Of a stretch of DNA of 64,000 nt, positions 24,902 through 33,917 are shown in pieces. Below the pieces are notes generated by a model. That model made no database searches, was not told the origin of the DNA, and saw only the letters and a program-made list of their open reading frames with translations. The translations under genes and the position numbers were made by a program. The stretch spans positions 43,093 through 107,092 of the forward strand of contig DATCDN010000044.1 of NCBI GenBank assembly GCA_036510675.1, in the 5' to 3' direction. This DNA is from JAATGI01 sp036510675. Its GTDB lineage: Bacteria; Pseudomonadota; Alphaproteobacteria; ATCC43930; CGMCC-115725. The first letter of the stretch is position 1. Each line of letters opens with the position of its first letter.

Positions 24902-25641
24902 GCCCGGCGCCGCCCGAGATAGGCGTCGATGACGCGCGGGTCGTTCAGCACGGCGGCGGGCGGCCCAGAGGCTAGGAGTTGACCCTGCTGCAACACCAGC
25001 AGCTTGTCCGAGAGGCGTCGGATCGCAGGCACCACATGCTCGATCACCAATACCGTGACGCCGCGATCGCGCACGCGCTTGATCAGGCCGACGACGGCAT
25101 CGACCTCGGTCGGCGTCAGGCCGGCCATTACCTCGTCCAACAGCAACAGCTTGGGCTGCATCGCCAGCGCCTTGGCGAATTCGAGCCGCTTGCGATCGGG
25201 GCCGCCAAGCCGATCGGCGTGCTGGGCCGCCAGCGGCGCGAGTCCAACGAAATCCAGCAACTCCGCGGCGCGCGCGCGCGCCTTGGCGCGATCGTGCTCG
25301 CCGCCCCCGGCGCCGAACAGCGCGCCCATCGCGACATTGTCGAGCACCGACAGGCCGGGGAACGGCTTGGCGATCTGATAGGTGCGGGCGATGCCGAGAT
25401 GCGCCCGCGCATAGGCCGGCCGGCGATCGATGCGCGCCCCCTCCAACAAAATCTCGCCCGCATCCAGCCCCAGCGAGCCGCCGATCAGATTGACCAGCGT
25501 GCTTTTGCCGGCGCCGTTGGGGCCGATCAGCCCCATGATGGTGCCGCGCTTGATGGTGAAGCTGACGTCTTTTACCGCTTCCAGCCCCTGAAACCGCTTC
25601 AGCAGGCCCCTGGCCTCGAACAGCGGCGCGGCGCCATTCAC
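24898..25641 (-). CDS. livG: Branched-chain amino-acid-type ABC transporter ATP-binding protein LivG
   Basis: Partner ATPase, 247 residues. Walker A GPNGAGKSTLVNLIGG, then LLLDEVMAGLTPTEVDAV as Walker B, and the C-terminal LivG-specific VLNDPRVIDAYLGRRRA. The signature region reads LGGPDRKRLEFAKAL rather than LSGGQ. The substitution is moderate but seen in this subfamily. GTG at 25641 overlaps the livM stop as GTGA. Confidence 0.93.
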
Positions 25642-26582
25642 AGCCGGTACTGCCGCATATTGGCCAGGAAATAGCGCCAGCGCAGCCGGCGGAAGCCGCC
25701 ACCGAGATCAACCAGGCCCTTGGGCAGGAAGATCACCGCGAGCAAAATCACCAAGCCGAAAAACAGCGCCGCCGCGGTCGAAATGTTGTCGGCCAACAGC
25801 TCATAGATCGCCGACAGAATGAAGGCGCCGATCACCGGACCGGCGACGGTGCCGGGCCCGCCGAACATGGTCATGATCACCATGCGCACATCGAGCGTGG
25901 TATCGAACGCGCCCGCCGGATCGACAAAGGTGATCCAGTAGGCGTGAATGCCGCCGGCGATCGCGGTGAAGAGCGCCGCCAGCATCAGCGCCACCAGCTT
26001 ATAGCGGGTGGCATTGACGCCGACCGTGGCCGCCGCGTCCTCATCCTCGCGGATCGCGATCAGCGCCATGCCGAATCGGCTGTGTGCGATCCACGCCACG
26101 GTCGCCGTCGCGGCGGCCAGCAAAACCAGCGCCATCTCGTAAAACAGCGTGTCATTGCGCGTCAGCGGCAGGATCAGGCCGACATTCCGGCCAGTGACGT
26201 CGAGATTGGCCGCCAGCGCGGACAGCGCCGCCGAAATCCCCAGCGTCACGATGGCGAAATAAGGTCCGCGCAAACGCAGAATCGGCCAACCGAGCAGCGC
26301 CGCGAAGGCCACCGAGAGCACGGCGCCGAACGCCAGGCCAAGCCAGAACGGCTGATTCCACTGTGCCATCGCGATCGCGGTGCCGTAGGTGCCGAGGCCA
26401 TAGAAGGCGGAATTGCCGAACGAGACATAGCCGGTGAAGCCGCCGAGGATGTTCCAGGACTGCGCCAGCACCGCGATCAGCAGCGCGTTGATGCCAAACT
26501 GGATGATCACGGCATTGCCGAGCCAGGGCACCAGCGCCACCACCACAACGATGATGGCAAGGGCGATCCAGCGCCAGATCAT
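25638..26582 (-). CDS. livM: Branched-chain amino-acid-type ABC transporter permease LivM
   Basis: Inner-membrane permease of 314 residues with about nine hydrophobic helices. Family motif regions: GFTGYVSFGNSAFYGLGTYGTAIAM near the N terminus and RYKLVALMLAALFTAIAGGIHAYW in the middle, with IREDEDAAATVGVN before it. The ATG overlaps the livH stop by 4 bp. With LivH it forms the membrane channel. Confidence 0.93.
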   Translation of the reverse strand: MIWRWIALAIIVVVVALVPWLGNAVIIQFGINALLIAVLAQSWNILGGFTGYVSFGNSAFYGLGTYGTAIAMAQWNQPFWLGLAFGAVLSVAFAALLGWPILRLRGPYFAIVTLGISAALSALAANLDVTGRNVGLILPLTRNDTLFYEMALVLLAAATATVAWIAHSRFGMALIAIREDEDAAATVGVNATRYKLVALMLAALFTAIAGGIHAYWITFVDPAGAFDTTLDVRMVIMTMFGGPGTVAGPVIGAFILSAIYELLADNISTAAALFFGLVILLAVIFLPKGLVDLGGGFRRLRWRYFLANMRQYRL

Positions 26583-27433
26583 GCGAGCTTCAGCGACCGG
26601 GCCGGCCGCAGCACCAGAATCAGGACCAAGAGGCCGAAGCTGACGACATCGGTATAGGTGGGGCCGAGATAGAGCGCGGTGACCGCCTCGGCGATGCCGA
26701 TCACGATGCCGCCGGCGATGATTTTCAAGGGGTTATCGAGGCCGCCGATGATCGCGATGACAAAGGATTTGGCGGTGAGCGTCGCGCCGATATAGGGCGT
26801 GATCTGCGCCACGATGCCGTAGAGCCCGCCGGCCGCGCCGGCGAGCGCCGCGCCGATGCCGAAGGTGATGGCGTAGATCCGCGCCGGATCCACCCCATAA
26901 AGCCGCGCCGCGTCGAGATTCTGCGCCGTCGCCCGGATCGCCCGGCCCAATCGCGTCCGATCCAGCAGCAGATAGAGCAACAGCGCCAATAGCAGCGCGA
27001 TCCCGAAGGCAATCAGGCGTCCGACGGGAATCGTGACATCGTCAACGCTGAAATTAGCGCCGGCATAGGAGGGGTTGATGGTGCGGAAATCGGCGGTGAA
27101 CAAAAGCTGGGCGAGATAGGTCAGCACCACATCGAGGCCGAACGTGAACAACAGGGTATTGAGCAAGGCGGACCGGACAATGAGGTTCAACAGCGTGCGC
27201 TGAATGACATAGCCGAAGAGAAACAGCGCCAGCATCGCCAGCGGCAGCGCCGCCAACGGGTCGAGCCCGGCGGTGAACAGGAAGAAAACGACATAGCCAC
27301 CGAGCATGATGAAGGCGCCATGGGCGAGATTGACGATATTCAGCACACCCCAGACCAGCGCCATGCCCAGCGCCATCAAGCCATAAAGTCCGCCCAGCAG
27401 GACGCCGTCGATCAGAATTTGCGCGAAGAGCAA
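26579..27433 (-). CDS. livH: Branched-chain amino-acid-type ABC transporter permease LivH
   Basis: Inner-membrane permease, 284 residues, with about eight helices. The N terminus ILIDGVLLGGLYGLMALGMALVWGVLNIVNLAHGAF is typical for LivH. The start codon is TTG at 27433. No ATG gives a full-length first helix. It sits 36 bp after the binding-protein stop. Confidence 0.92.
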   Translation of the reverse strand: MLFAQILIDGVLLGGLYGLMALGMALVWGVLNIVNLAHGAFIMLGGYVVFFLFTAGLDPLAALPLAMLALFLFGYVIQRTLLNLIVRSALLNTLLFTFGLDVVLTYLAQLLFTADFRTINPSYAGANFSVDDVTIPVGRLIAFGIALLLALLLYLLLDRTRLGRAIRATAQNLDAARLYGVDPARIYAITFGIGAALAGAAGGLYGIVAQITPYIGATLTAKSFVIAIIGGLDNPLKIIAGGIVIGIAEAVTALYLGPTYTDVVSFGLLVLILVLRPARSLKLA

Positions 27434-27469
27434 CGGCGTCCCGCCCGGCGATCGGTGGTGGCGGCGGCG

Positions 27470-28681
27470 CTAACCCCGCTGGTTCCAGGGCGGCACCGGG
27501 AATACCGGCTTGTCGATGAATTTGTCGGTGAAGATCGGCGCGACCTCGCCCTTCTGTATCTGAATCACGATCTGCGGCACGACAATCTGGCCGCCCGCAT
27601 TGAATTTTACATGGGCGTAGAGGCTTTCGAAATCCGACGACGCGATCGCGTCGCGCACCTTGGCCTTATCGAGCGAGCCGGCCTTTTCGATCCCCTTGAC
27701 CAAGGTTTCGACCGCCACCGCACCGGCGGCGCCGTGATAATCGGGGTCATAGCCATATTTCGCTTTGTAGGCCGCCGCGTATTTCGAGGCATCGCCGAAC
27801 CAATCGTCCTTCAGCGCCGGCGTCGGCAGCCAAGCGGTCATGCCGAACGCGTCGTTGGCGTCCTTGCCGAGCGCCTTGCGGAAATCGGCAGCCGGCACCC
27901 CGACGGTGAACGACATCATCAGCTTCGGGTTGGCGTTGAGGCTCTTCGATTGCCGCAGGGCGTTAAGCACCTCCGGCTCCAGCCCGCCCCACAACACGAC
28001 ATCCGGCTGCTTCGATTTGATCTGCGCCATGATTGAGGAGAAATCTGACGATTTCGCCGCATAACTTTGATCCAGCACGATATTCATGCCGGCTGCCTTC
28101 AGCAGCTTGCGCGTGCCCTTGGCTACCGATACATCGAACGCGTCGTCGGCGGTCACCAGGGCGACCGTGCTCGCCTTGGGCTGAAGCTGTTGCAGCATAG
28201 TGATGGTGCTGGCGAAATAATCGTCGGCGGGTGGCAGCAGGCCAAAAATGTATTTGTAGCCGCGGCTGAAAATCTGCGGCGAGGCGCCGCCACCCTCGAC
28301 CATCGGGATCTGGTATTTTTCCGCGATCGACGAATCGGCGAGCGTCAGGCTGCTGGCATAGGGGCCGAGCAGAAAATCGACCTTATCCTGTGCCACCAGC
28401 CCGACATACTGCCGAACGCTGAGATTAATATCGGACTGATTATCAAGTAATTTCAGGGTGATCGGGACCGACTTTCCACCAATCTTGATGCCGCCCGCCT
28501 GATTGATCCGATCAATCGTCAGCGTATAGGCATCGCGGTAGTAGCGCCCGAGATTGGCATCCTGGCCGGTCAATTGCAGCGAGGAGCCGAAGGTGATCGT
28601 GCTCGGAACATCTGCCGCGACGGCGCTGCCGCCGCCCAACGCCATGGCCAGGATCGCCGCCAGCATCAGATTTTTTGTCAT
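27470..28681 (-). CDS. ABC transporter periplasmic substrate-binding protein (LivK family)
   Basis: A 403-residue periplasmic protein with a cleavable signal (MLAAILAMALGGGSAVAAD) and the type I periplasmic binding fold: ITFGSSLQLTGQDANLGRYYRDAY, DFLLGPYASSLTLA, and YDPDYHGAAGAVAVETL near the C terminus. The ligand cannot be told from sequence. Branched-chain amino acids, amides and aromatic or other small organics are all possible in this family. It is first in the livKHMGF order. The molybdenum hydroxylase genes lie upstream on the same strand with a 33-bp gap. Confidence 0.9.
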   Translation of the reverse strand: MTKNLMLAAILAMALGGGSAVAADVPSTITFGSSLQLTGQDANLGRYYRDAYTLTIDRINQAGGIKIGGKSVPITLKLLDNQSDINLSVRQYVGLVAQDKVDFLLGPYASSLTLADSSIAEKYQIPMVEGGGASPQIFSRGYKYIFGLLPPADDYFASTITMLQQLQPKASTVALVTADDAFDVSVAKGTRKLLKAAGMNIVLDQSYAAKSSDFSSIMAQIKSKQPDVVLWGGLEPEVLNALRQSKSLNANPKLMMSFTVGVPAADFRKALGKDANDAFGMTAWLPTPALKDDWFGDASKYAAAYKAKYGYDPDYHGAAGAVAVETLVKGIEKAGSLDKAKVRDAIASSDFESLYAHVKFNAGGQIVVPQIVIQIQKGEVAPIFTDKFIDKPVFPVPPWNQRG

Positions 28682-28714
28682 GTGGCCTCCCTATTCCTTG
28701 CCCGATTTCTTGCC

Positions 28715-30961
28715 CTATTTCTTAATAGCCGCCCGCACTTTGTCCGCGGTGATCGGCAGGTCGCGAACCCGCGCGCCGATGGCGTTGAAAATAGCATTGC
28801 CGAGGGCCGGCGCCACCACGCTCATTGCCGGCTCGCCGGCACCGGTCGGATGCTGCCCCTCGGCGACAAGATGGATGTCGAGCGGCGGCACCTGATCATA
28901 ACGCAGACAACTATAGGTATTGAAGTTGGTATCATGGAATGCGCCATCGACGAGCAGTGCCTGCTCATAGAGGGCGACGCTAAGTCCCCACAGCGTGGCA
29001 CTTTCGACCTGAGCCAGCGCCCCATCGCGGTGAACCGCCGCCCCGATATCGGTGACCACGGTCAATTTCGCGACGTTGATGGCGCCGGTCGCGGCATCGA
29101 CATCGACCTCCGCGACGCAAGCAGTCCAGCTCGGCCGCATCCGGTCCGGCGCGCTCGACGCGGCTAGGCCGATCCCGTGGCCGCAATTTTTTGCCTGATG
29201 CTTGGCGGTGTAGCCAGTCAGCGCGACGATCTTGCGGATCACGGTGGCAAGCCGCGCCGCCCCACCCTCCGCCGCCGGCGGCCCGCCGCGATTGGGGCCG
29301 CTGCCGTCGAGCCAGCGCAGGCGCAACGCCACCGCATCCTCGCCGGTGTACTCGGCCAGCTCGTCGATGAAACTCTCCAGCGCCCAGAACGCGAAGCCGG
29401 TGGCGGCGCCGCGCAGAAAGCCGCTGGGCACCGCGCGCTGCGCCAGGTCGTTCTTGATGGCGCGGACATGATAGGCCGGCGGCGAATACCAGCTATCGGC
29501 GCCGGTCAGCACGCTCCAATCGACCTTGGTCTTGCCGTCCGCGCCGGGCAGCAGCGCGATCGGCAGGGCGCGCGCCAGCGGCCAGGCGGAACAGAGATCG
29601 TGGGTCAGCGCGGTGATTCGGCCGGCCCGGTCGAGCCCCGCCGATAATTTCTGATAGGTCAGCGGACGGGGAAAGTCGAAACCGAATGCCTCCGCGCGGT
29701 CGAAGATCAATTTGACCGGCCGGTCCGCCGCCTTGGCCGCCAGCGCGCACGCCACCGCCGCATCGACCTCCACCCGTCGCCCGGACGGATCGCCGATCTC
29801 GGTTTGATGCAGCGCGATCGACCCGGAATCGGTGTCGAGCGCGTCGGCCAGCGCCGCCACCAGATGCGTTTGAAAGGCGGAGCCGGCATAGCAATGCCAG
29901 ATGTCGCCATCGCGCAGCACCAGCGCGCTCATCGGCTCGATCCCGGCATGCGCGACATGGGCCGTGGCATATTCGCCAGAGAAAACCGTCGCGGCCTCGG
30001 TCATTGCCTTGTCGGCGTCACCGATGATCCACCATGGCGTGCCGGCGTTGGGGTCGGCGACCAGCGCCTTGGCGCGCGCAAGGATGGCGGCATCGTCCAC
30101 CGCCCCGTTCGGTCCCGATTCCCAATCGATGTCGAGTGCCTTGGCGGCGGCACGCGCCGCCGGAAAATTATCCGCGAGGGCCATGACGTAATAGCCATTG
30201 TCACCCGCCGGGGCGGGCGCGCTGACAAAGCGGCGATAGCCGGCGATCCGGCGCGCGGCGGTATCGTCGATCGAGCGCGGGCGGCAGCCGGCGCGCAGCG
30301 GCGGCCGCGCGATCTTGGTGTAAAGCAGATTGGGCGCGAAGCAGTCGATGGCGAAGCGCGCCGAGCCATTGACCTTGGCCGGAATGTCGAGCGCCGGCGG
30401 CGAAGTACCGATCACGGTCGGCGCGCCGTCCGGCTTCAGCGCGATGGCGGCGAGATCGGCTTCCTCGAAGACGCGATTGACGGCGCCGGCGCCGACCAGC
30501 GCGCCATAGCTGACCCGCCGGCCGCTGGTCCGATGAATGACCCAGCCGCGCACGGCCGTACAATCGTCACGCCCGACACCGAGTTGCTTGGCGCCGGCCT
30601 CGATCAACGCGATGCGGCCGGCGGCGCCATAGCGCCGCAAATCGTCATAACTGGCGGCGATGCTCCAGCTTCCCGCCGTCACCAGGATGCCGAATTGGCG
30701 CGCCGGGTCGGGATAGTCGATGCGCATGTCGCGCCAGTCGGCCGCCAGCTCCTCCGCGATCATCATCGCGAAGGCGGTGCCGATATGCTGACCGACTTCC
30801 GCCTTCAAGATGTGAACGGTGACGATGCCGGTGCGATCGATGACATACCAAATCGAGGGCGCGTAAGTGCCGGCGGCCTCGGCGCGGCCGACTCGGACAT
30901 AGCCGACGAACAGCCCCGCGCCCGACGCCGCCGATCCGATGAGAAAGCGCCGCCGGTTCAT
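28715..30961 (-). CDS. Divergent large subunit of a molybdenum hydroxylase (isoquinoline 1-oxidoreductase beta-like)
   Basis: A 748-residue protein with a twin-arginine export signal (NRRRFLIGSAASGAG). It is homologous along its whole length to the second large subunit at 31603-33906: shared ALDIPAKVNGSARFAID, IEPMSALV, GFLRGAATGFAFWALESFIDEL and GAGEPAMSVVAPAL, the last containing the likely catalytic glutamate. However, the cofactor-loop motif GGGFGRR of the paralogue is GDPSGRR here (about residues 390-396), so molybdopterin binding may be altered. ATG 30961 is chosen because the Tat signal starts there. The frame upstream runs into repeats. It may be an accessory or decaying copy, or have a changed substrate. 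Confidence 0.88.
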   Translation of the reverse strand: MNRRRFLIGSAASGAGLFVGYVRVGRAEAAGTYAPSIWYVIDRTGIVTVHILKAEVGQHIGTAFAMMIAEELAADWRDMRIDYPDPARQFGILVTAGSWSIAASYDDLRRYGAAGRIALIEAGAKQLGVGRDDCTAVRGWVIHRTSGRRVSYGALVGAGAVNRVFEEADLAAIALKPDGAPTVIGTSPPALDIPAKVNGSARFAIDCFAPNLLYTKIARPPLRAGCRPRSIDDTAARRIAGYRRFVSAPAPAGDNGYYVMALADNFPAARAAAKALDIDWESGPNGAVDDAAILARAKALVADPNAGTPWWIIGDADKAMTEAATVFSGEYATAHVAHAGIEPMSALVLRDGDIWHCYAGSAFQTHLVAALADALDTDSGSIALHQTEIGDPSGRRVEVDAAVACALAAKAADRPVKLIFDRAEAFGFDFPRPLTYQKLSAGLDRAGRITALTHDLCSAWPLARALPIALLPGADGKTKVDWSVLTGADSWYSPPAYHVRAIKNDLAQRAVPSGFLRGAATGFAFWALESFIDELAEYTGEDAVALRLRWLDGSGPNRGGPPAAEGGAARLATVIRKIVALTGYTAKHQAKNCGHGIGLAASSAPDRMRPSWTACVAEVDVDAATGAINVAKLTVVTDIGAAVHRDGALAQVESATLWGLSVALYEQALLVDGAFHDTNFNTYSCLRYDQVPPLDIHLVAEGQHPTGAGEPAMSVVAPALGNAIFNAIGARVRDLPITADKVRAAIKK

Positions 30962-30982
30962 GCGGTCCCCCAAACTACGCGC

Positions 30983-31066
30983 CCCCCCGGTGGATGCCGG
31001 GGTCCATCCTTGCCATGGATACCGGCCTTCGCCGGTAAAGGGAAAAGGTTTAGTGCCGCGGTGCGA
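30983..31066. repeat. Dispersed intergenic repeat, copy 1
   Basis: Contains GATGCCGGGGTCCATCCTTG, CCATGGATACCGGCCTTCGC and a GGTGCGA tail. The same unit recurs at 31107-31222 and 31452-31547. Its arms GGATACCGG and CCGGTAAAG lie around TTCG-type loops. Such GATGCCGGGGTCC units, readable in one frame as a short MDPG-like peptide, are widespread intergenic repeats in Alphaproteobacteria. Confidence 0.75.
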
Positions 31067-31106
31067 GGACGCGCCTCGCCCCACGAGCCGGGGACACCAA
31101 GGCAGA

Positions 31107-31222
31107 CAAAGTCCATTCTCTAACCCCAACCAAGCGCCTCCCCGGCGAATGCCGGGGTCCATTCTTGCCATGGGTACCGGCCTTCGCCGGTAATGTGAAA
31201 AAGGTTTGTTGTCGCGGTGCGA
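31107..31222. repeat. Dispersed intergenic repeat, copy 2
   Basis: Second copy of the unit, extended on the left by a segment resembling AAGTCCATTCTC followed by an AAGCGCCTC block, also present before copy 3. The core reads CGGCGAATGCCGGGGTCC and GGCCTTCGCCGGTAATG and ends in GCGGTGCGA. Confidence 0.75.
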
Positions 31223-31239
31223 TGGTGTGTTTTTGGATC

Positions 31240-31371
31240 GTGCGTCCCTCGACAGCGCCCGCCGTGCGGGCGCGCTCGGGATGAGGCGATAATTTTCGGT
31301 TTTGAAGGTCTGTACCGACACCCAGCCATCCTCATCCCGAGCGTGCGCGCAGCGCACAGTCGAGGACGCAC
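31240..31371. repeat. Inverted repeat within the 30,962-31,602 repeat island
   Basis: The arm at 31240-31286, GTGCGTCCCTCGACAGCG and on to CTCGGGATGAGG, is matched by an inverted arm at 31330-31371 starting CCTCATCCCGAGCG and ending GAGGACGCAC. The spacer is 43 bases. This is the same general type (CCTCATCC...GGACGCAC) as the repeat in the nuo operon. Confidence 0.7.
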
Positions 31372-31451
31372 GGAATCGATGCCGGGAAAAAACTTTGAAC
31401 CGCCAAGCCTGCCCCGGCGGAAAGCCGGGGACGCAAAGGCGCCAAGTTCGC

Positions 31452-31547
31452 CAAGTCCATTCTCGAACCAACCGAGCGCCTCACCGGCAAATGCCGGGGT
31501 CCACCCTTGCCATGGATACCGGCCTTCGCCGGTAAAGTGAAAAGGAA
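31452..31547. repeat. Dispersed intergenic repeat, copy 3
   Basis: Third copy, with the left extension (AAGTCCATTCTCGAACC) and the core CAAATGCCGGGGTCCACC and GGCCTTCGCCGGTAAAG. Directly before it, at about 31406-31450, lies GCCCCGGCGGAAAGCCGGGG, another short palindrome. Together these units fill the 641-bp gene-free gap between the two large-subunit genes. Confidence 0.75.
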
Positions 31548-31548
31548 T

Positions 31549-31582
31549 AAAAAAGGCTCTCCAGGTTGCCCTGGAGAGCCTT
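31549..31582 (-). terminator. Strong rho-independent terminator of the molybdenum hydroxylase genes
   Basis: A perfect 13-bp stem (AAGGCTCTCCAGG and CCTGGAGAGCCTT) encloses TTGC. On the minus strand it is followed by six T. It lies about 20 bp after the stop at 31603, so the divergent large subunit at 28715-30961 is probably transcribed from a separate promoter. Confidence 0.9.
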
Positions 31583-31602
31583 GGCAGTAATGGCGTGACT
31601 AA

Positions 31603-33906
31603 TTAGGCGCCCATCAGCGCCTTCACCTTTTCCGGGGTGAACGGCAGGTTCCGCGGGCGTACGCCGACCGCGTCGAAGACGGCATTCGATACCGCCGGCG
31701 CCACCGTGGTCACCGCCGGTTCGCCGACGCCAACGGGGGGCATCCCCGGCGTGCTGATGATGTGAATTTCGACTTCCGGCGCCTGGGAAATACGCAGCGG
31801 GAAATAGGTGTCGAAATTGGTCTGGTCGAGATTGCCATGATGCATGGTCGCCTGCTCGTAGAGCGCGAGGCTCAATCCGAACAGCGTGCCGCCTTCGCAC
31901 TGTGACCGGGCGCCATCGATATTCACCGCCTGCCCCAGATCCATCACCGTCGTCATCTTGTCGACATGGATCGCGCCGGAGGATTTATCGACCGAGACCT
32001 CGACAATGCCGCAGGTCCAGGTTGGCGTGTCGCGGAAATGGGTGGTCGCGGCAAGACCGATGCCGCGACCAGGGCCCATCCGCTTGTGCTTTTTATGGAA
32101 GTCGGTGATCTGCACCGCCTTCCTGATGACATTGGCGATGCGTTCCGCGCCGCCGATCGACATCGGCACCGAACCCTTATTCGGTCCGGTCGCCTTCAGC
32201 ATGGCGAGACGCAGCTCGACCGGGTCCTTGCCGGTCTTGCGCGCCACCTCGTCGATGAAGCTTTCGAGCGCGAAATAGGTCCAGCCCGTCGACACCGACC
32301 GCAAGAAGCCCGGCGGAGTCGCGCGCTGAGCCAGCTCGTTCTGAATACCGCGCGACAGATAGTTCGGCACGCCGTACCACGAGTTGGAGCCGTCGAGCGA
32401 AGTGCCGTCGAGCTTCACGTTTTTCTTGTCCAGCGCGGGCGTCATCTGTTGGGGTGCCGCGCGAACCGCCGAGAACGCCGCGCAGACATCGTGTTGCAGC
32501 GCGACGAGATTGCCGCCCTTGTCGATGCCGGCCTGAAGGCGCTGGTAGGTGATGGTGCGATAGAAGTCATTCCTGAACTCTTCATCGCGGGTATAGATCA
32601 GTTTTACCGGCCGTCCCAATGCCTTGGCGGCAAGCGCGGTCGGGATCATCGCGTCCGCCTCGAGCCGGCGCCCGAAGCCGCCGCCGATATAGACCTGATG
32701 CAACAGCACCTGCTCCGGCTTCATGCCCATCACGGCGGCCATGATCGGCTGATGAGCGATCTGCAACTGGCTGCCGGAATAGAGATGAAGAGTGCCGTTA
32801 TCGATATACGCCACCGCGTTCATCGGCTCGATCGGCTGATGCGATGCGAGCGGGGTGATGAATTCGGCGTCGATCCGGGTCGGGGCGTCGGCCAATGCCT
32901 TCTTCGGATCGCCGATGAGCCAGAACGCGCCGCCGGTATTCGGATCGTTCACCAGATCCTTGGCGCGCTGAAGGATCTGCTCGCTGCTGACATCGGCGTT
33001 GGGACCGAGGTCCCAGTCGATCTTCATCGCCTTGGCCGCCTTGATGGCCGCCGGAAAATTGGTCGCGATGACGATGACATAATGGGTGTTGACGCCGATC
33101 GGGTCCGGAATCGAGAGATACTGCATGTATCCCGGAACCTTCTTCGCCTCGGTATCGTCGATCGACTTCGGCTTGGCGCCGATGCGGACCGGCGGTCGCG
33201 CGATCTTGGCGTAGACCATGTTCGGCAGGAAATAATCGATGCCGAAATTGGCCTTGCCGACGACCTTGGGCGGAATGTCCAGGGCCTGAATCGGCTTGCC
33301 GACGACGGTGTATTGCGATGCCTTTTTCAGCGGCATCTTCTTCAGATCGTCGGGGCTGTAGACCTTATCGACCTTGCCGGTCGCCACGAGCTGCGCGTAG
33401 CTGATCCGCTTGCCGCCCTTGGTCGTAACCCAGCCCTTCACGACGTGACAATCTTCCGGCTTCACGCCGAGCTCTTTCGCGCCCGCCTCGATCAGGGCGA
33501 TGCGGCCGGCGGCACCGGCCTGAGCCGCGCCGTGGAACGTCGTCAGAATGCTGAGCGAGCCGGCGGTGAAGAACACGCCGTATTTCGGCGCCGGATCGGG
33601 ATAGTCGATCCGCACATTGTTCCAGTCGCCCTGCAGCTCTTCCATCAGCGACTGGGCGATGGCGGTGCCGACATGCTGGCCCATTTCCGATTTCGGCGTA
33701 TGGAGCGTGATGATGCCGGTCGGCTCGATAGTGAAGGAGGGCACCGGCGTCCAATTGCCGGCAGCGAAGGCTTCGCCCGCGGTGCCCATTATCTGGGGCA
33801 GCAGCGAATAGCCGAAGGTCAGGCCGGCGCTCGCGGCGGCGGTCCCAACGAGGAAGCCGCGGCGGTTGACCGTCGTGGTTTCGGGATTGCGTTCGATGGT
33901 ATCCAT
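31603..33906 (-). CDS. Molybdenum hydroxylase large subunit (isoquinoline 1-oxidoreductase beta-like / aldehyde dehydrogenase)
   Basis: Exported molybdopterin-binding subunit of the xanthine oxidase family, 767 residues with a Tat signal (NRRGFLVGTAAASAGLTFG). The cofactor motif is intact (GGGFGRRLEADA, about residues 407-418) and the C-terminal GVGEPAVTTVAPAVSNA carries the catalytic glutamate. Family members hydroxylate N-heterocycles or oxidise aldehydes. The substrate here is not decidable. It starts 11 bp after the 2Fe-2S subunit gene, forming a two-subunit enzyme, and ends at a strong terminator. Confidence 0.93.
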   Translation of the reverse strand: MDTIERNPETTTVNRRGFLVGTAAASAGLTFGYSLLPQIMGTAGEAFAAGNWTPVPSFTIEPTGIITLHTPKSEMGQHVGTAIAQSLMEELQGDWNNVRIDYPDPAPKYGVFFTAGSLSILTTFHGAAQAGAAGRIALIEAGAKELGVKPEDCHVVKGWVTTKGGKRISYAQLVATGKVDKVYSPDDLKKMPLKKASQYTVVGKPIQALDIPPKVVGKANFGIDYFLPNMVYAKIARPPVRIGAKPKSIDDTEAKKVPGYMQYLSIPDPIGVNTHYVIVIATNFPAAIKAAKAMKIDWDLGPNADVSSEQILQRAKDLVNDPNTGGAFWLIGDPKKALADAPTRIDAEFITPLASHQPIEPMNAVAYIDNGTLHLYSGSQLQIAHQPIMAAVMGMKPEQVLLHQVYIGGGFGRRLEADAMIPTALAAKALGRPVKLIYTRDEEFRNDFYRTITYQRLQAGIDKGGNLVALQHDVCAAFSAVRAAPQQMTPALDKKNVKLDGTSLDGSNSWYGVPNYLSRGIQNELAQRATPPGFLRSVSTGWTYFALESFIDEVARKTGKDPVELRLAMLKATGPNKGSVPMSIGGAERIANVIRKAVQITDFHKKHKRMGPGRGIGLAATTHFRDTPTWTCGIVEVSVDKSSGAIHVDKMTTVMDLGQAVNIDGARSQCEGGTLFGLSLALYEQATMHHGNLDQTNFDTYFPLRISQAPEVEIHIISTPGMPPVGVGEPAVTTVAPAVSNAVFDAVGVRPRNLPFTPEKVKALMGA

Positions 33907-33917
33907 GCTCGGATCTC

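Noticed and set aside
24902..25711. An upstream extension of the livF frame that would make a 511-residue fused protein
   Set aside because: The extra part reads livG codons in another frame; both ATPases have their own starts joined by a 4-bp overlap.
30962..31471. An N-terminal extension of the divergent large-subunit gene to 31471
   Set aside because: The extension translates repeat sequence; the Tat signal at ATG 30961 marks the true start.
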